Positions 8,498 to 16,463 of a DNA stretch of 33,113 nucleotides are shown here, in pieces. Position numbers and translations under genes: made by a program. The number at the start of each line of letters is the position of its first letter. The first letter of the stretch is position 1. The DNA comes from CAZHPA01 sp964533945 (GTDB lineage: Bacteria > Bacillota > Clostridia > Lachnospirales > WRBF01). The DNA lies in assembly GCA_964533945.1 (NCBI GenBank), contig CAZHPA010000018.1, positions 1 through 33,113 on the forward strand, read 5' to 3'. Under the pieces are notes generated by a model. It did no database searches, was not told where the DNA came from, and saw only the letters and a list, made by a program, of their open reading frames with translations.

Positions 8498-9866
8498 TGA
8501 ATATATAGAAAAAGTTAGAAAATTAAATATAAATCAAAATTCACAAAAGCCAAAAACAATGTTTATTTCAACTTTTGGCTGCCAAATGAACTCCCATGAT
8601 TCCGAAAAACTTGCCGGTATGCTTTCTGATATGGGGTACGTGCAAGCGCAAGCAGAAAAAGAAGCCGATATTATAGTTTACAACACCTGTTGCGTCCGTG
8701 AAAACGCCGAAAATAAAGTATACGGCAATTTAGGCTATTTAAAAAACTTAAAACAAAAGAAAAAGGACTTAAAAATAGTAGTTTGCGGCTGCATGGTTCA
8801 ACAAAATACAGCCGTTCAAAAAATAAGGCAATCGTATAAAAATGTTGATATAATTTTTGGAACATTTAATATGCACCGCTTCCCCGAACTGCTATATACA
8901 AGCTTAACAACAAATAGCTTTATTATGGATATATGGGAAAACCACGGTGAAATTGTTGAAGATTTACCTGCAATTAGAGAATTTAAGCACAAAGCAAGTG
9001 TTAATGTAATGTTTGGCTGCAACAACTTTTGCTCATATTGCATTGTTCCTTACGTTAGAGGAAGGGAAAGAAGTAGAAAACCATCTGATATTATACAAGA
9101 AATTAAAGACCTTGTTGCAGACGGCGTTGTTGAAGTTACGCTTTTAGGACAAAACGTAAATAGCTACGGAAAAGATTTGACAAGCGACACCAATTTTGCT
9201 ATGCTAATAAGAGAGGTTGATAATATAGATGGGCTTATGCGAGTGCGCTTTGTAACATCACACCCTAAAGATTTGTCGGAAGACTTAATAGAAGCTATAA
9301 GGGATTGTGAAAAAGTTTGCAAGCATTTGCATTTGCCCTTTCAATCTGGAAGCAACAAAATTCTTGCAAAAATGAATAGAAAATATACCCGTGAGCATTA
9401 CATCTCTTTAATTAATAAAATAAAGACACAAATACCAAACATTGCCGTAACAACGGATATTATAGTTGGGTTTCCAGGAGAAACGGAAGAAGACTTTTTA
9501 GATACATTAAATTTGGTTAAGCAAGTTCACTTCAGCTCGGCTTTCACTTTTTTATATTCAAAAAGAACAGGAACACCGGCAGAAACTATGGAAGAACAAG
9601 TTGCCGAACATATTGCAAAAGAACGTTTTAATAGGCTTTTAGATGTTTTAAACGAAGGCATATATAAATACAATTTGCAATTTTTAGGTAAAACAGTTAA
9701 AGTTTTAGCAGAAGAAATTAATTCGCAAGACAATAGTTTAATAACAGGCAGAACAGAACAAAACACAATTGTTCATTTTAAAGGCAATGCTTCAGCTATA
9801 GGAAAGATTATTGATGTTGAAATTACTGAATGCAAAACGTTTTATTTAATCGGAAACGCTAAATAA
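8481..9866 (+). CDS. miaB: tRNA-2-methylthio-N6-dimethylallyladenosine synthase MiaB
   Basis: Radical-SAM methylthiotransferase that adds the 2-methylthio group to i6A37 next to the anticodon. The N-terminal UPF0004 domain carries the auxiliary-cluster cysteines Cys34, Cys70 and Cys104. The radical-SAM motif CNNFCSYC gives Cys180, Cys184 and Cys187. LLGQNVNSYG and HLPFQSGSNKIL are family hallmarks, and a TRAM RNA-binding domain closes the protein. The frame is open from 8427, but the ATG at 8481 with GAGGG (8471-8475) gives a normal 461-aa protein. It overlaps trmB by 17 nt. Directly downstream is a diverged second copy of the last 25 codons or so (9880-9954), abutting a mobile-element end. 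Confidence 0.95.
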   Translation: MEKQINEYIEKVRKLNINQNSQKPKTMFISTFGCQMNSHDSEKLAGMLSDMGYVQAQAEKEADIIVYNTCCVRENAENKVYGNLGYLKNLKQKKKDLKIVVCGCMVQQNTAVQKIRQSYKNVDIIFGTFNMHRFPELLYTSLTTNSFIMDIWENHGEIVEDLPAIREFKHKASVNVMFGCNNFCSYCIVPYVRGRERSRKPSDIIQEIKDLVADGVVEVTLLGQNVNSYGKDLTSDTNFAMLIREVDNIDGLMRVRFVTSHPKDLSEDLIEAIRDCEKVCKHLHLPFQSGSNKILAKMNRKYTREHYISLINKIKTQIPNIAVTTDIIVGFPGETEEDFLDTLNLVKQVHFSSAFTFLYSKRTGTPAETMEEQVAEHIAKERFNRLLDVLNEGIYKYNLQFLGKTVKVLAEEINSQDNSLITGRTEQNTIVHFKGNASAIGKIIDVEITECKTFYLIGNAK

Positions 9867-9879
9867 AGGACTTAGAACA

Positions 9880-9954
9880 AAGGGCAACGCTTCAACTTTA
9901 GATATAGGAAAAATTGTTAATGTTGAAATTACTGAGTGCAAAACGTTTTATCTT
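9880..9954 (+). pseudogene. Relic duplicate of the miaB 3' end
   Basis: Translates as KGNASTLDIGKIVNVEITEC and so on, colinear with the true MiaB tail KGNASAIGKIIDVEITEC at 9780 onward. It carries a 2-codon insertion and scattered base changes. It starts 13 nt after the miaB stop, is in another frame and has no start of its own. It ends exactly at the GTGACATAC end of the element at 9955. It looks like the remains of an older or foreign miaB end into which the element inserted. Confidence 0.75.
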
Positions 9955-10083
9955 GTGACATACTCACCCGCCTATAGAGGCGTAAGCTTCTTACTCAATA
10001 GACTAACGTCTAAGCATAAATAAGCTAACCCCGTGTGCCCCACGGTTTTAGCTAAGAGGCGGGAGAATTCTTGGCAATTAGGG
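9955..10083 (-). mobile_element. Miniature IS200/IS605-like element, copy 1 (about 130 bp, no ORF)
   Basis: Shares with 28184-28523 the right-end sequence GTGACATACTCACCC, the internal block AAGCATAAATAAGCTAACCC and the left end GGGAGAATTCTTGGCAATTA. Read on the minus strand it forms three hairpins: TAGAC/GTCTA (9999-10012), CCGTG/CACGG (10031-10045) and CGCCT/AGGCG (9969-9982). The first and last keep pairing in the other copy despite different bases. This resembles the right-end/omega-RNA region of TnpB-type elements. No transposase remains, so it is a non-autonomous derivative. Its left end is preceded on the minus strand by TTTAAT. Confidence 0.65.
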
Positions 10084-10112
10084 ATTAAAAACACTAAGTT
10101 AAGGAGGAAAAT

Positions 10113-10745
10113 ATGCCCGAAGTATTAAATATAATATTTAAAGCAATTGGTATACTTTCTGCAGTAACCGTACACGAATACACTAAAGCTTTAACAAGCA
10201 CAAAATTAGGTGACCCTTTGCCTAAAAAAAATGGCAGGCTAACACTAAACCCTTTAAAACACCTTGAACCGATTGGTTTTATTTGTATGTTTGCCTATAG
10301 GTTTGGTTGGGGAAAACCTGTTGAAACATCTGCAACATACTACACAGACCGAAAAAAAGGCACGCTAATTACATACACAATGCCTTCTGTAATAAATCTT
10401 TTAGTTAGCGTTATTTTTGCACTTCTTTATAAAGTTGTTGCAATTTCAACTTCATTTGGAAACAGTATGGGTAACAACTTGTTTTCTTTTGCCACTATAA
10501 TAATTATTAGAACTATACAATACATTGCAATATATAATTTTTCAACTGCCATTTTTAATGTAATTCCAATTTATCCGCTAGATGGGGCAAAAGTTTTATC
10601 TGTATTTTTAAAGCCAAATTCTGTTATAAAAATGATGCAATATGAAAAAGTGCTTCAATTTATTTTGCTTATCTTTTTATTCGGAGGGCTTGTTAGTGCT
10701 TTAATGCTTCCTTTCACAAACTTCTTTTTAAGCCTAATTGACTAA
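10113..10745 (+). CDS. Site-2 protease-like (M50B) membrane protein lacking a zinc-ligand His
   Basis: 210-aa polytopic membrane protein of the short M50 family. Family landmarks are clear: VHEYTKALTSTKLGD (20-34), GRLTLNPLKHLEPIG (41-55) and the third metal motif NVIPIYPLDG (149-158, Asp157). The catalytic HExxH, however, reads HEYTK (21-25), so the second zinc-binding His is Lys25. The usual Gly-Pro-x-x-Asn-Leu helix is also reduced to MPSVINL (90-96). Zinc peptidase activity is therefore doubtful, and it may be a pseudoprotease that binds membrane substrates. The SD AAGGAGG is just before ATG 10113. Its promoter is not obvious, because the mobile element copy lies directly upstream. Confidence 0.85.
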   Translation: MPEVLNIIFKAIGILSAVTVHEYTKALTSTKLGDPLPKKNGRLTLNPLKHLEPIGFICMFAYRFGWGKPVETSATYYTDRKKGTLITYTMPSVINLLVSVIFALLYKVVAISTSFGNSMGNNLFSFATIIIIRTIQYIAIYNFSTAIFNVIPIYPLDGAKVLSVFLKPNSVIKMMQYEKVLQFILLIFLFGGLVSALMLPFTNFFLSLID

Positions 10746-10808
10746 ATTGCTATAAAAAAGTTAAACATTAAGCTTACTTATTAAGTATTTAAGGCTTAAC
10801 AAGCAACA

Positions 10809-10837
10809 TTGACAATCAACTTTAATTAATATATTAT
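10809..10837 (+). promoter_or_regulatory. Sigma-A promoter of the CZB chemoreceptor
   Basis: Consensus TTGACA (10809-10814), a 17-bp spacer and TATTAT (10832-10837), followed by SD GGAGGT (10858-10863). Confidence 0.75.
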
Positions 10838-10870
10838 TTAATAAAGCTATAGCTGTTGGAGGTAGAATTT

Positions 10871-12097
10871 ATGCAAACAGATACTGAACGTACTATGCTT
10901 GTTTTGGAAGGCAGAAAAGAAATTTCGGGCGCTACTGCCAACTTTATTTTGGCACATTCAGAACTAATAACACGCTCTACTAAATTTGAAATAGACTATT
11001 TACTCTCGCTAGTGGAACTGCTTGGCACACATACAAGTGATTCAACACATATTACCGAAAGCTGTGCTTCCGAAATAAAAGATAAATTTAAAGCAATTAA
11101 TAAAACTGTAAATGATATAAAAAAATCAAGCATTGAAGTTGGGGAAACATTTTCCGAATTAGATACAACAAAAAATACATTTGCAAACGATTTGCAAGTT
11201 GTTAAAGATAATTCAGATCAATTAAATACAAGAGTTAAAGAAATTGATGGCGTAGTTAAAAAAATAACAAGAATTGCAAACCAAACAAAAATACTTTCTA
11301 TAAATGCCTCAGTCGAGGCGGCAAGGGCAGGTTCTGTTGGGCGAGGCTTTGCAGTTGTTGCCGAAGAAGTTTCAACGTTGTCTGCACAAACAAAAAACAC
11401 TATTAATGAAGTTGATATTCTATCTAAAAATATTAAAGAAAAATCTGATAATAACAAAAATTTAATGAGCAAGTTTAATGACGAACTTGTTGAATATTTT
11501 GATAGAACTTCACATCTTAGTGAAATAATGAAACAAAACGAAAACTTAGTAATGAAAGTTTCGACCATACTTTCAGAAGCCGAAGAAAAAGTTGCAAACA
11601 TAGTTGTTGTTCAAAGCAACGCTTTAATGGAAATAGGTTTAACTATTGATAATATTACAAGTGCTTCAAAGTTTGGAGATTTGTTAATTAAACAATCAAA
11701 TCAAATGAGTAGCATTATAAATAAAAACCTAGTTCTAAAAACAGCAGAGCCAAATAAAAATGTTTTAAGTCTTTTAGCAGAAAAAATTATTGCGCACGCC
11801 GATTTCTTAAGAAATGTAATAAGAAACCCCGGCAACCCAAATTCAGTTGCAGACCACCATTCATGTGCTTTTGGTAAATGGTATGATGAAGTTAGAAAAG
11901 AATATGGTAACATTAGTGCGTTTAATGAAATTTATGACGTTCATAAAAATTTCCATGAAAAAGCAAAGCAATTTAGTGAAAAGCAAAGTATTGAAAACGT
12001 TAATGCGCTTGCATCTGCTTCTTTAGAAATTTATACAAAATTTAACTTACTTGCTGACGCCTTTGAAAAATTAATGATTGAAGGTAAGGAAGACTAA
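10871..12097 (+). CDS. Soluble methyl-accepting chemotaxis protein with C-terminal CZB zinc domain (408 aa)
   Basis: Cytosolic chemoreceptor: no signal peptide or membrane helix is present. The signalling hairpin tip shows TKILSINASVEAARAG and GRGFAVVAEEV, the CheA/CheW-contact region. The C-terminal chemoreceptor zinc-binding (CZB) domain has His309, Cys332 (in HHSCAFGKWY), His358 and His362, the full 3His/1Cys set at canonical spacing. Known CZB domains bind zinc and report zinc level or thiol oxidation such as hypochlorous acid; which of these applies here is unknown. The ATG at 10871 is 7 nt after GGAGGT (10858-10863); the in-frame TTG at 10856 lies before that SD. It is transcribed alone. 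Confidence 0.9.
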   Translation: MQTDTERTMLVLEGRKEISGATANFILAHSELITRSTKFEIDYLLSLVELLGTHTSDSTHITESCASEIKDKFKAINKTVNDIKKSSIEVGETFSELDTTKNTFANDLQVVKDNSDQLNTRVKEIDGVVKKITRIANQTKILSINASVEAARAGSVGRGFAVVAEEVSTLSAQTKNTINEVDILSKNIKEKSDNNKNLMSKFNDELVEYFDRTSHLSEIMKQNENLVMKVSTILSEAEEKVANIVVVQSNALMEIGLTIDNITSASKFGDLLIKQSNQMSSIINKNLVLKTAEPNKNVLSLLAEKIIAHADFLRNVIRNPGNPNSVADHHSCAFGKWYDEVRKEYGNISAFNEIYDVHKNFHEKAKQFSEKQSIENVNALASASLEIYTKFNLLADAFEKLMIEGKED

Positions 12098-12119
12098 CCG
12101 CCTTGAAAGCGGTTTTTTT
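12096..12119 (+). terminator. Terminator of the CZB chemoreceptor, overlapping its stop codon
   Basis: The stem ACCGC/GCGGT (12097-12101 with 12109-12113) surrounds loop CTTGAAA and is followed by a run of T. The stem begins within the TAA. Confidence 0.8.
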
Positions 12120-12165
12120 ATGTTAGGGGCAAGCTTTTATTCCGAAAAGGGAGAGGGTGAAATGT

Positions 12166-12771
12166 TTGTTAAACGAAACAGACTTATTAAATAAGGCAGC
12201 AAGCGGAAATATTAAAGCTTTTGAAGAACTTATAATAGGCTACGAAAAATTAATATATAATATAGCATTCCGCATGTTTTCAAATACTGAAGATGCCAAA
12301 GACATATCCCAAGAAGTTTTAATTAAAGTATACAAAAACATAGATAAGTGTAAAAACATTAAATATTTTAAAAGCTGGTTATGCACAGTTACGAACAATG
12401 CGTGCATAGATGAATTAAGAAGGCGCAAAGGAAAAGAAGCAATTAGCCTTGATGAAACGTTGAATAACGAGGAGGGCGCGAAAGTTATGCAAGTTGCTTC
12501 AGATGAACCAACACCTCTTGATGTTGCTTTAAACAAAGAGCAAAGCAGCGAAATCCAACAAGCTTTGAATAAACTTTCAGAAGACTATAAAATGCTTATA
12601 ATTTTGCGCGATATAAATGGATTTACCTATAACGAACTTGCAGAAATAACAAAGAGCAATTTGGGAACTGTTAAATCAAGGCTTTCAAGAGCGCGTATAG
12701 CGCTTAGGGAAATTTTAAAACAGGAACAAACAACAGACGGAAAACGTCTTAATAATAGAAGGGAGGTTTAA
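12166..12771 (+). CDS. ECF-family RNA polymerase sigma factor (201 aa)
   Basis: Alternative sigma-70 factor of the extracytoplasmic-function type. Region 2 spans FEELIIGYEKLIYNIAFRM through DISQEVLIKVYKNI and WLCTVTNNACIDELRRRK. Region 4 ends in a helix-turn-helix, YNELAEITKSNLGTVKSRLS. A GTG at 12157 is in frame but touches the SD. The TTG at 12166 after GAGAGGGTG (12151-12159) is better spaced and parallels the rpsT start. Four nucleotides separate its stop from the anti-sigma start, so the two are co-transcribed. The regulon probably includes this operon by autoregulation, as is usual for ECF systems; I saw no promoter motif that proves it. Confidence 0.92.
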   Translation: MLNETDLLNKAASGNIKAFEELIIGYEKLIYNIAFRMFSNTEDAKDISQEVLIKVYKNIDKCKNIKYFKSWLCTVTNNACIDELRRRKGKEAISLDETLNNEEGAKVMQVASDEPTPLDVALNKEQSSEIQQALNKLSEDYKMLIILRDINGFTYNELAEITKSNLGTVKSRLSRARIALREILKQEQTTDGKRLNNRREV

Positions 12772-12775
12772 TAAC

Positions 12776-14137
12776 TTGTGTGAACAATTTATAGAATTAA
12801 TGCCGCTTTATTTGGAAAACGAGCTATCAAAAACATCAAAAATACTTTTTGAAAACCATATAAGAGAATGCGAAAGCTGTGCTTTTGAATTACAGCAACT
12901 TCAAAAGATGGTAGATAATTTAAGAAATTTACCAAGCTTGGAACTTCCCGAAAACTACCACAGCGAATTAATGGAAAAGATTGAAAGTATCGAAAAGACT
13001 GAAAAGCTTGAAGAAATTCAAAAGACCAAAGATATTAAAAGATTTAAAGAGCCACCCCTTGTTCCATGGAGAACATACGTTAATGCCGCTGCTTCTTTAT
13101 TTTTAGCATTAGTTATAGTTTCTGCTGCATATAGCATAATTTTTGATGCCGTACAATATAACAGCAGTTCGACAAAAGGAAATTATACAGAAAACTATGG
13201 CAACAGTGAAACAAACTCGCAAGTTGCCCAAAAAAACACAGGAAATGTTGGAAACGTTGAAATTGAAGAAGAAGACTATGAAGAATTTGCAAAAAAACAA
13301 AGAGGCGCACCCGAAGCACAAACATATTCAGCTAATACACAAGACAATTATGCTATTGTCCAAGTTGAAAATGAAGCACTTAAAAGCGAAGCGCTTAAAA
13401 TAGATGACGGCACTTATTATAATTTAGAACCGGCAGCAGGTTTAGCATATAGTTCTCAAGATTCTAAAAATTCTGGAAATTCACTAGAATATTCTATTAA
13501 AAGCTATTATATAGTTTTGGAAGTTGAAAATATTAATAGCGCCATAGAACAAATAAATAATATGCCCGGCTATAACTTAAATAGCTACACTTCAAGCCAA
13601 ACTGCAACAATAGAACGCACTATAAGCCAAAGCGAAAGTTTTGAATATTGCAAAGAAACTTTAAGAAGCATTGGTAAAATTGTGGATGAAGAAGAACGTG
13701 AGCAGAAAATAACAGAAGAAATAATTAGGCTTGAGGAAACAATTAAAGCAAAAGAAACTGAAAAATGGCGTGTTTTTCCGCTTCTTGAACAAAGCACATC
13801 TGTTGATAACATTAATATTTTAACTAGCAGGTTAGATAGTATAGATACGGAAATCGACGACATGAGAAGCTTGCTTCTAACAGAAAAGAAAAAAACAGAA
13901 GGATTAGTGGCTTCAATTAAGCTTATTGCCAAAAGTCCTGAAGAAATACATGCTTCCAACAATGGATTGCCGCTTATAACAAAAGTTAAAGCTAGATTTT
14001 TAACTTCTTTAAACATATGCCTTGCTTTTTTTGAAGCCGTTTTAATTTTTCTTTCGGGTATATTTATTCCCGCTTTAATTGCAGGGATTTTAAGCATAGT
14101 ATTTATGTTTGTTTTAAGGCGAGGTGGTAAAAAATGA
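12776..14137 (+). CDS. Transmembrane anti-sigma factor: zinc-finger domain fused to a DUF4349-like extracellular module (453 aa)
   Basis: Predicted to hold the preceding ECF sigma at the membrane. The N-terminal zf-HC2 anti-sigma domain has His28, Cys32 and Cys35 (H-x3-C-x2-C). A membrane helix follows at about 103-123. A low-complexity linker leads to an outer DUF4349-like region (about 240-400) with predicted coiled coil, and a C-terminal hydrophobic hairpin covers about 405-447. The outer module is a diverged relative of the next gene's protein, suggesting that the two interact. The TTG start at 12776 follows GGGAGG (12761-12766) by 9 nt. Its end overlaps the next ATG by 4 nt. How the signal releases sigma (proteolysis or conformational change) cannot be seen from sequence. 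Confidence 0.85.
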   Translation: MCEQFIELMPLYLENELSKTSKILFENHIRECESCAFELQQLQKMVDNLRNLPSLELPENYHSELMEKIESIEKTEKLEEIQKTKDIKRFKEPPLVPWRTYVNAAASLFLALVIVSAAYSIIFDAVQYNSSSTKGNYTENYGNSETNSQVAQKNTGNVGNVEIEEEDYEEFAKKQRGAPEAQTYSANTQDNYAIVQVENEALKSEALKIDDGTYYNLEPAAGLAYSSQDSKNSGNSLEYSIKSYYIVLEVENINSAIEQINNMPGYNLNSYTSSQTATIERTISQSESFEYCKETLRSIGKIVDEEEREQKITEEIIRLEETIKAKETEKWRVFPLLEQSTSVDNINILTSRLDSIDTEIDDMRSLLLTEKKKTEGLVASIKLIAKSPEEIHASNNGLPLITKVKARFLTSLNICLAFFEAVLIFLSGIFIPALIAGILSIVFMFVLRRGGKK

Positions 14138-15066
14138 AAAATGGCTTTCTAATTACATTAATATTAGCAGTTGCTATAATTTGTTCAAGCTGCAGTTCTA
14201 AAATGGGTGAAGACTATGGCAGCAACGGCAGCAGTAGCACTCAACAAGCCCCAATGGCAAACTATAGTTCGGAAAACTATGGTGTTTGGGAGGGAGAAAA
14301 TATTTCTGCAGAAGATTATGAAGCAAGCATTAAGCTAGAAAACGAAATTAAAGGCGATAAAGTAATTAAAAATGCCAATACTTCTATATCAACAAAACAA
14401 TTCGATGGCACTATTTATTCAATAAAAGGTACAATATTAGGCTGTGGAGGATATATTGAAAGCTCAAGCGTAACAAAAAGGGAAAAAGATAAAAACAATC
14501 GGTATTTTGCTGCTACATTAAAAGTTCCTGTATCTCAATTTGAATTTGCAAGACAACAAATTGCTTTAATCGCAAAAGACAGCGGTAAAATTACTTCAGA
14601 TAACGAATCTGTTGAAAATGTAACTGTTACGTATTACAATATTAGCGGCAGATTAGAAACTAAAAAAACAGAAGAGCAGCGCATTGAAGAATTAATTAAC
14701 CAAACAACCGAAATTAACAGCCTTATTGCACTTGAACAAAGACTTACGGGAATTAGAACAGATATTAGACTATATGAGGCGCAGCTTGACAAAATAGATA
14801 AATTATCGGCTTACAGTACTATAACCGTTGATGTTTCGGAATTAATTGAAGACGAAGCTATGCCTGTTGGCATTTCTGATGATTTAGGGGAAAGAATGAA
14901 AGCATCATTTTTAATTTCTGCCAATTTTGTTAAAACATTTTTCGAGGAATTAATATTGCTTTTGGCATCAGCAATAATTCCACTTTCGCTAGTTGGTTTA
15001 GTGTGTTTATTTGGTTATTTTATAAATAAAAAGTGGAAGGTGGCAAAGGCGAATAAAGGGAATTAA
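14134..15066 (+). CDS. DUF4349 domain lipoprotein (310 aa)
   Basis: Exported protein with an N-terminal hydrophobic segment ending in ICSSCS. The second Cys is a plausible, though imperfect, lipobox cysteine. The DUF4349 core starts near VIKNANTSIS and includes GGYIESSSV, AATLKVPVSQFE and YYNISGRLETKK. A coiled coil follows (about 175-235), then a C-terminal membrane helix (about 268-295) and a basic tail. It would therefore be tethered at both ends. The start overlaps the anti-sigma stop by 4 nt (ATGA), so translation is coupled. As the last gene of the sigma operon it is a likely sensor partner or effector at the cell surface. The function of DUF4349 is unknown. Confidence 0.85.
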   Translation: MKNGFLITLILAVAIICSSCSSKMGEDYGSNGSSSTQQAPMANYSSENYGVWEGENISAEDYEASIKLENEIKGDKVIKNANTSISTKQFDGTIYSIKGTILGCGGYIESSSVTKREKDKNNRYFAATLKVPVSQFEFARQQIALIAKDSGKITSDNESVENVTVTYYNISGRLETKKTEEQRIEELINQTTEINSLIALEQRLTGIRTDIRLYEAQLDKIDKLSAYSTITVDVSELIEDEAMPVGISDDLGERMKASFLISANFVKTFFEELILLLASAIIPLSLVGLVCLFGYFINKKWKVAKANKGN

Positions 15067-15087
15067 TATATAGTAATAAAGCAAACA

Positions 15088-15115
15088 AAAAGGGCGTTTA
15101 ATACGCCCTTTTCAT
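15088..15115. terminator. Bidirectional terminator between the DUF4349 gene and dacF
   Basis: AAAAGGGCGT (15088-15097) pairs with ACGCCCTTTT (15103-15112) around loop TTAAT. T tracts occur on both strands, serving the convergent genes that end at 15066 and 15117. Confidence 0.88.
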
Positions 15116-15116
15116 A

Positions 15117-16319
15117 TTATGCTGCTTCCATTTCAGGAATTAAAACTTTAACATCTTCAAATGTTCCCATTTCAATCCATTCCTTAATAACTTTTTCAAG
15201 CGATGTTTTAAAGTCGTGTCTTTCCGCCGATTCGCTTGCTAAAAGCGGAACTTCTTTAACTACTTTTCCGCCAACAGCTATAGTTGCAACCCCTACTTGC
15301 TTATTTGCTTCAATTGGCGCTAAAATCGAATCTGGAAGCGAGACAGAAACTTCAATGCTTTTAACTTCATCATCCGTTAATGGCATCTCTAAGCTTTCAT
15401 TAAAAAATACATCAATTTTTTCAGTTTTAGAGCGTTTAACCAAAATAGAGCCTACAAGGTCGTCTTTGTTAATAATTGTTTTGTATTTAAAATTATTAAA
15501 TCCGTAGTTTAAAAGTTGTTTTGTGTCAACCCACTTTTGTTCTTTACCTTTGTTTCCCCAGCCGCTTCCCAAAACAACCGATACTAATTGCATATCTCCA
15601 CGTTTTGCCGCTCCTACAAAGCAATGCCCTGCTTTTCCCGTAAACCCTGTTTTAACACCAAGCGCTCCATCATATTCACGCAAAAGGCGGTTTTTGTTAT
15701 ATAATGAATATTCCCTTTTGTCGCTTTTAACATTTATTTCCGGAACATTAGTTATTTCAATAAATTTTTTGTTTTCAAGTGCATATTTAGTTATTAAAGC
15801 CATGTCAAGCGCTGTTGAATGGTGATTTCCAGCATCAAGCCCGTTTGGTGTTTCAAAGATGGTGTCTACTGCCCCAATTTCTTTTGCTTTTTCCGTCATC
15901 ATTTGGCAAAATTGTTCAACCGTTGTTCCAATATGTTCGGCAATTGCAATAGCAGCATCATTAAAAGATTGAAGCATTAACGCATACATTAAATATTCAA
16001 GTTTAATTTTTTCCCCCGATGTTAAATTCATTTGAACATCGGGCGCCGAAGCAGCACGCTTTGAAATTGTTACAATATCATCTAAATTGCCATTTTCAAG
16101 CGCAACAATTGCAGTCATAATTTTTGTTGTGCTTGCCATTGCCAAAGGAGCTGTTTCGTTTTGCCCCCAAAGCACACGCCCTGTTTTGCAATCTATAAGT
16201 ACAGCCCCGATTGCTTTAACGTCCATGCTATTTTTTTCTTTGTCTTTGTTTTCAGCGGCATTTGCGTTTATGTTTAGCATAAGAGAAAATATTAAACATA
16301 GCAATATTATTTTCTTCAT
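15117..16319 (-). CDS. dacF: D-alanyl-D-alanine carboxypeptidase, DacF/PBP5 type (400 aa)
   Basis: Secreted serine DD-carboxypeptidase that trims the terminal D-Ala of peptidoglycan stems. A signal peptide ends at about ANAAENKD (residues 19-26). The penicillin-binding motifs are complete: STTK (63-66, Ser63 nucleophile), SFN (118-120) and KTG (223-225). A PBP5 C-terminal beta domain (about 295-380) ends in an amphipathic region that can hold the enzyme at the membrane. The frame extends to GTG 16328, but AGAGGTG just upstream supports ATG 16319. In spore formers dacF/dacB relatives act on cortex peptidoglycan; whether this copy is vegetative or sporulation-specific is not decided by sequence. 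It converges with the DUF4349 operon. Confidence 0.9.
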   Translation of the reverse strand: MKKIILLCLIFSLMLNINANAAENKDKEKNSMDVKAIGAVLIDCKTGRVLWGQNETAPLAMASTTKIMTAIVALENGNLDDIVTISKRAASAPDVQMNLTSGEKIKLEYLMYALMLQSFNDAAIAIAEHIGTTVEQFCQMMTEKAKEIGAVDTIFETPNGLDAGNHHSTALDMALITKYALENKKFIEITNVPEINVKSDKREYSLYNKNRLLREYDGALGVKTGFTGKAGHCFVGAAKRGDMQLVSVVLGSGWGNKGKEQKWVDTKQLLNYGFNNFKYKTIINKDDLVGSILVKRSKTEKIDVFFNESLEMPLTDDEVKSIEVSVSLPDSILAPIEANKQVGVATIAVGGKVVKEVPLLASESAERHDFKTSLEKVIKEWIEMGTFEDVKVLIPEMEAA

Positions 16320-16463
16320 GTTTCGCACCTCTATAAATCTATAATCTAGAATCTAATTCTTGATTTTTAGTTTATACCATTTTCAAATTTATAGTCACTT
16401 TTGTGTAGGTATATTAACAAGTAATATTATAGGCTGCCGCCGCGCATTTCATTTTGTATATAA

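Noticed and set aside
13143..13403. Plus-strand frame inside the anti-sigma gene
   Set aside because: Lysine-rich shadow of the real frame, with no SD of its own and no plausible protein features.
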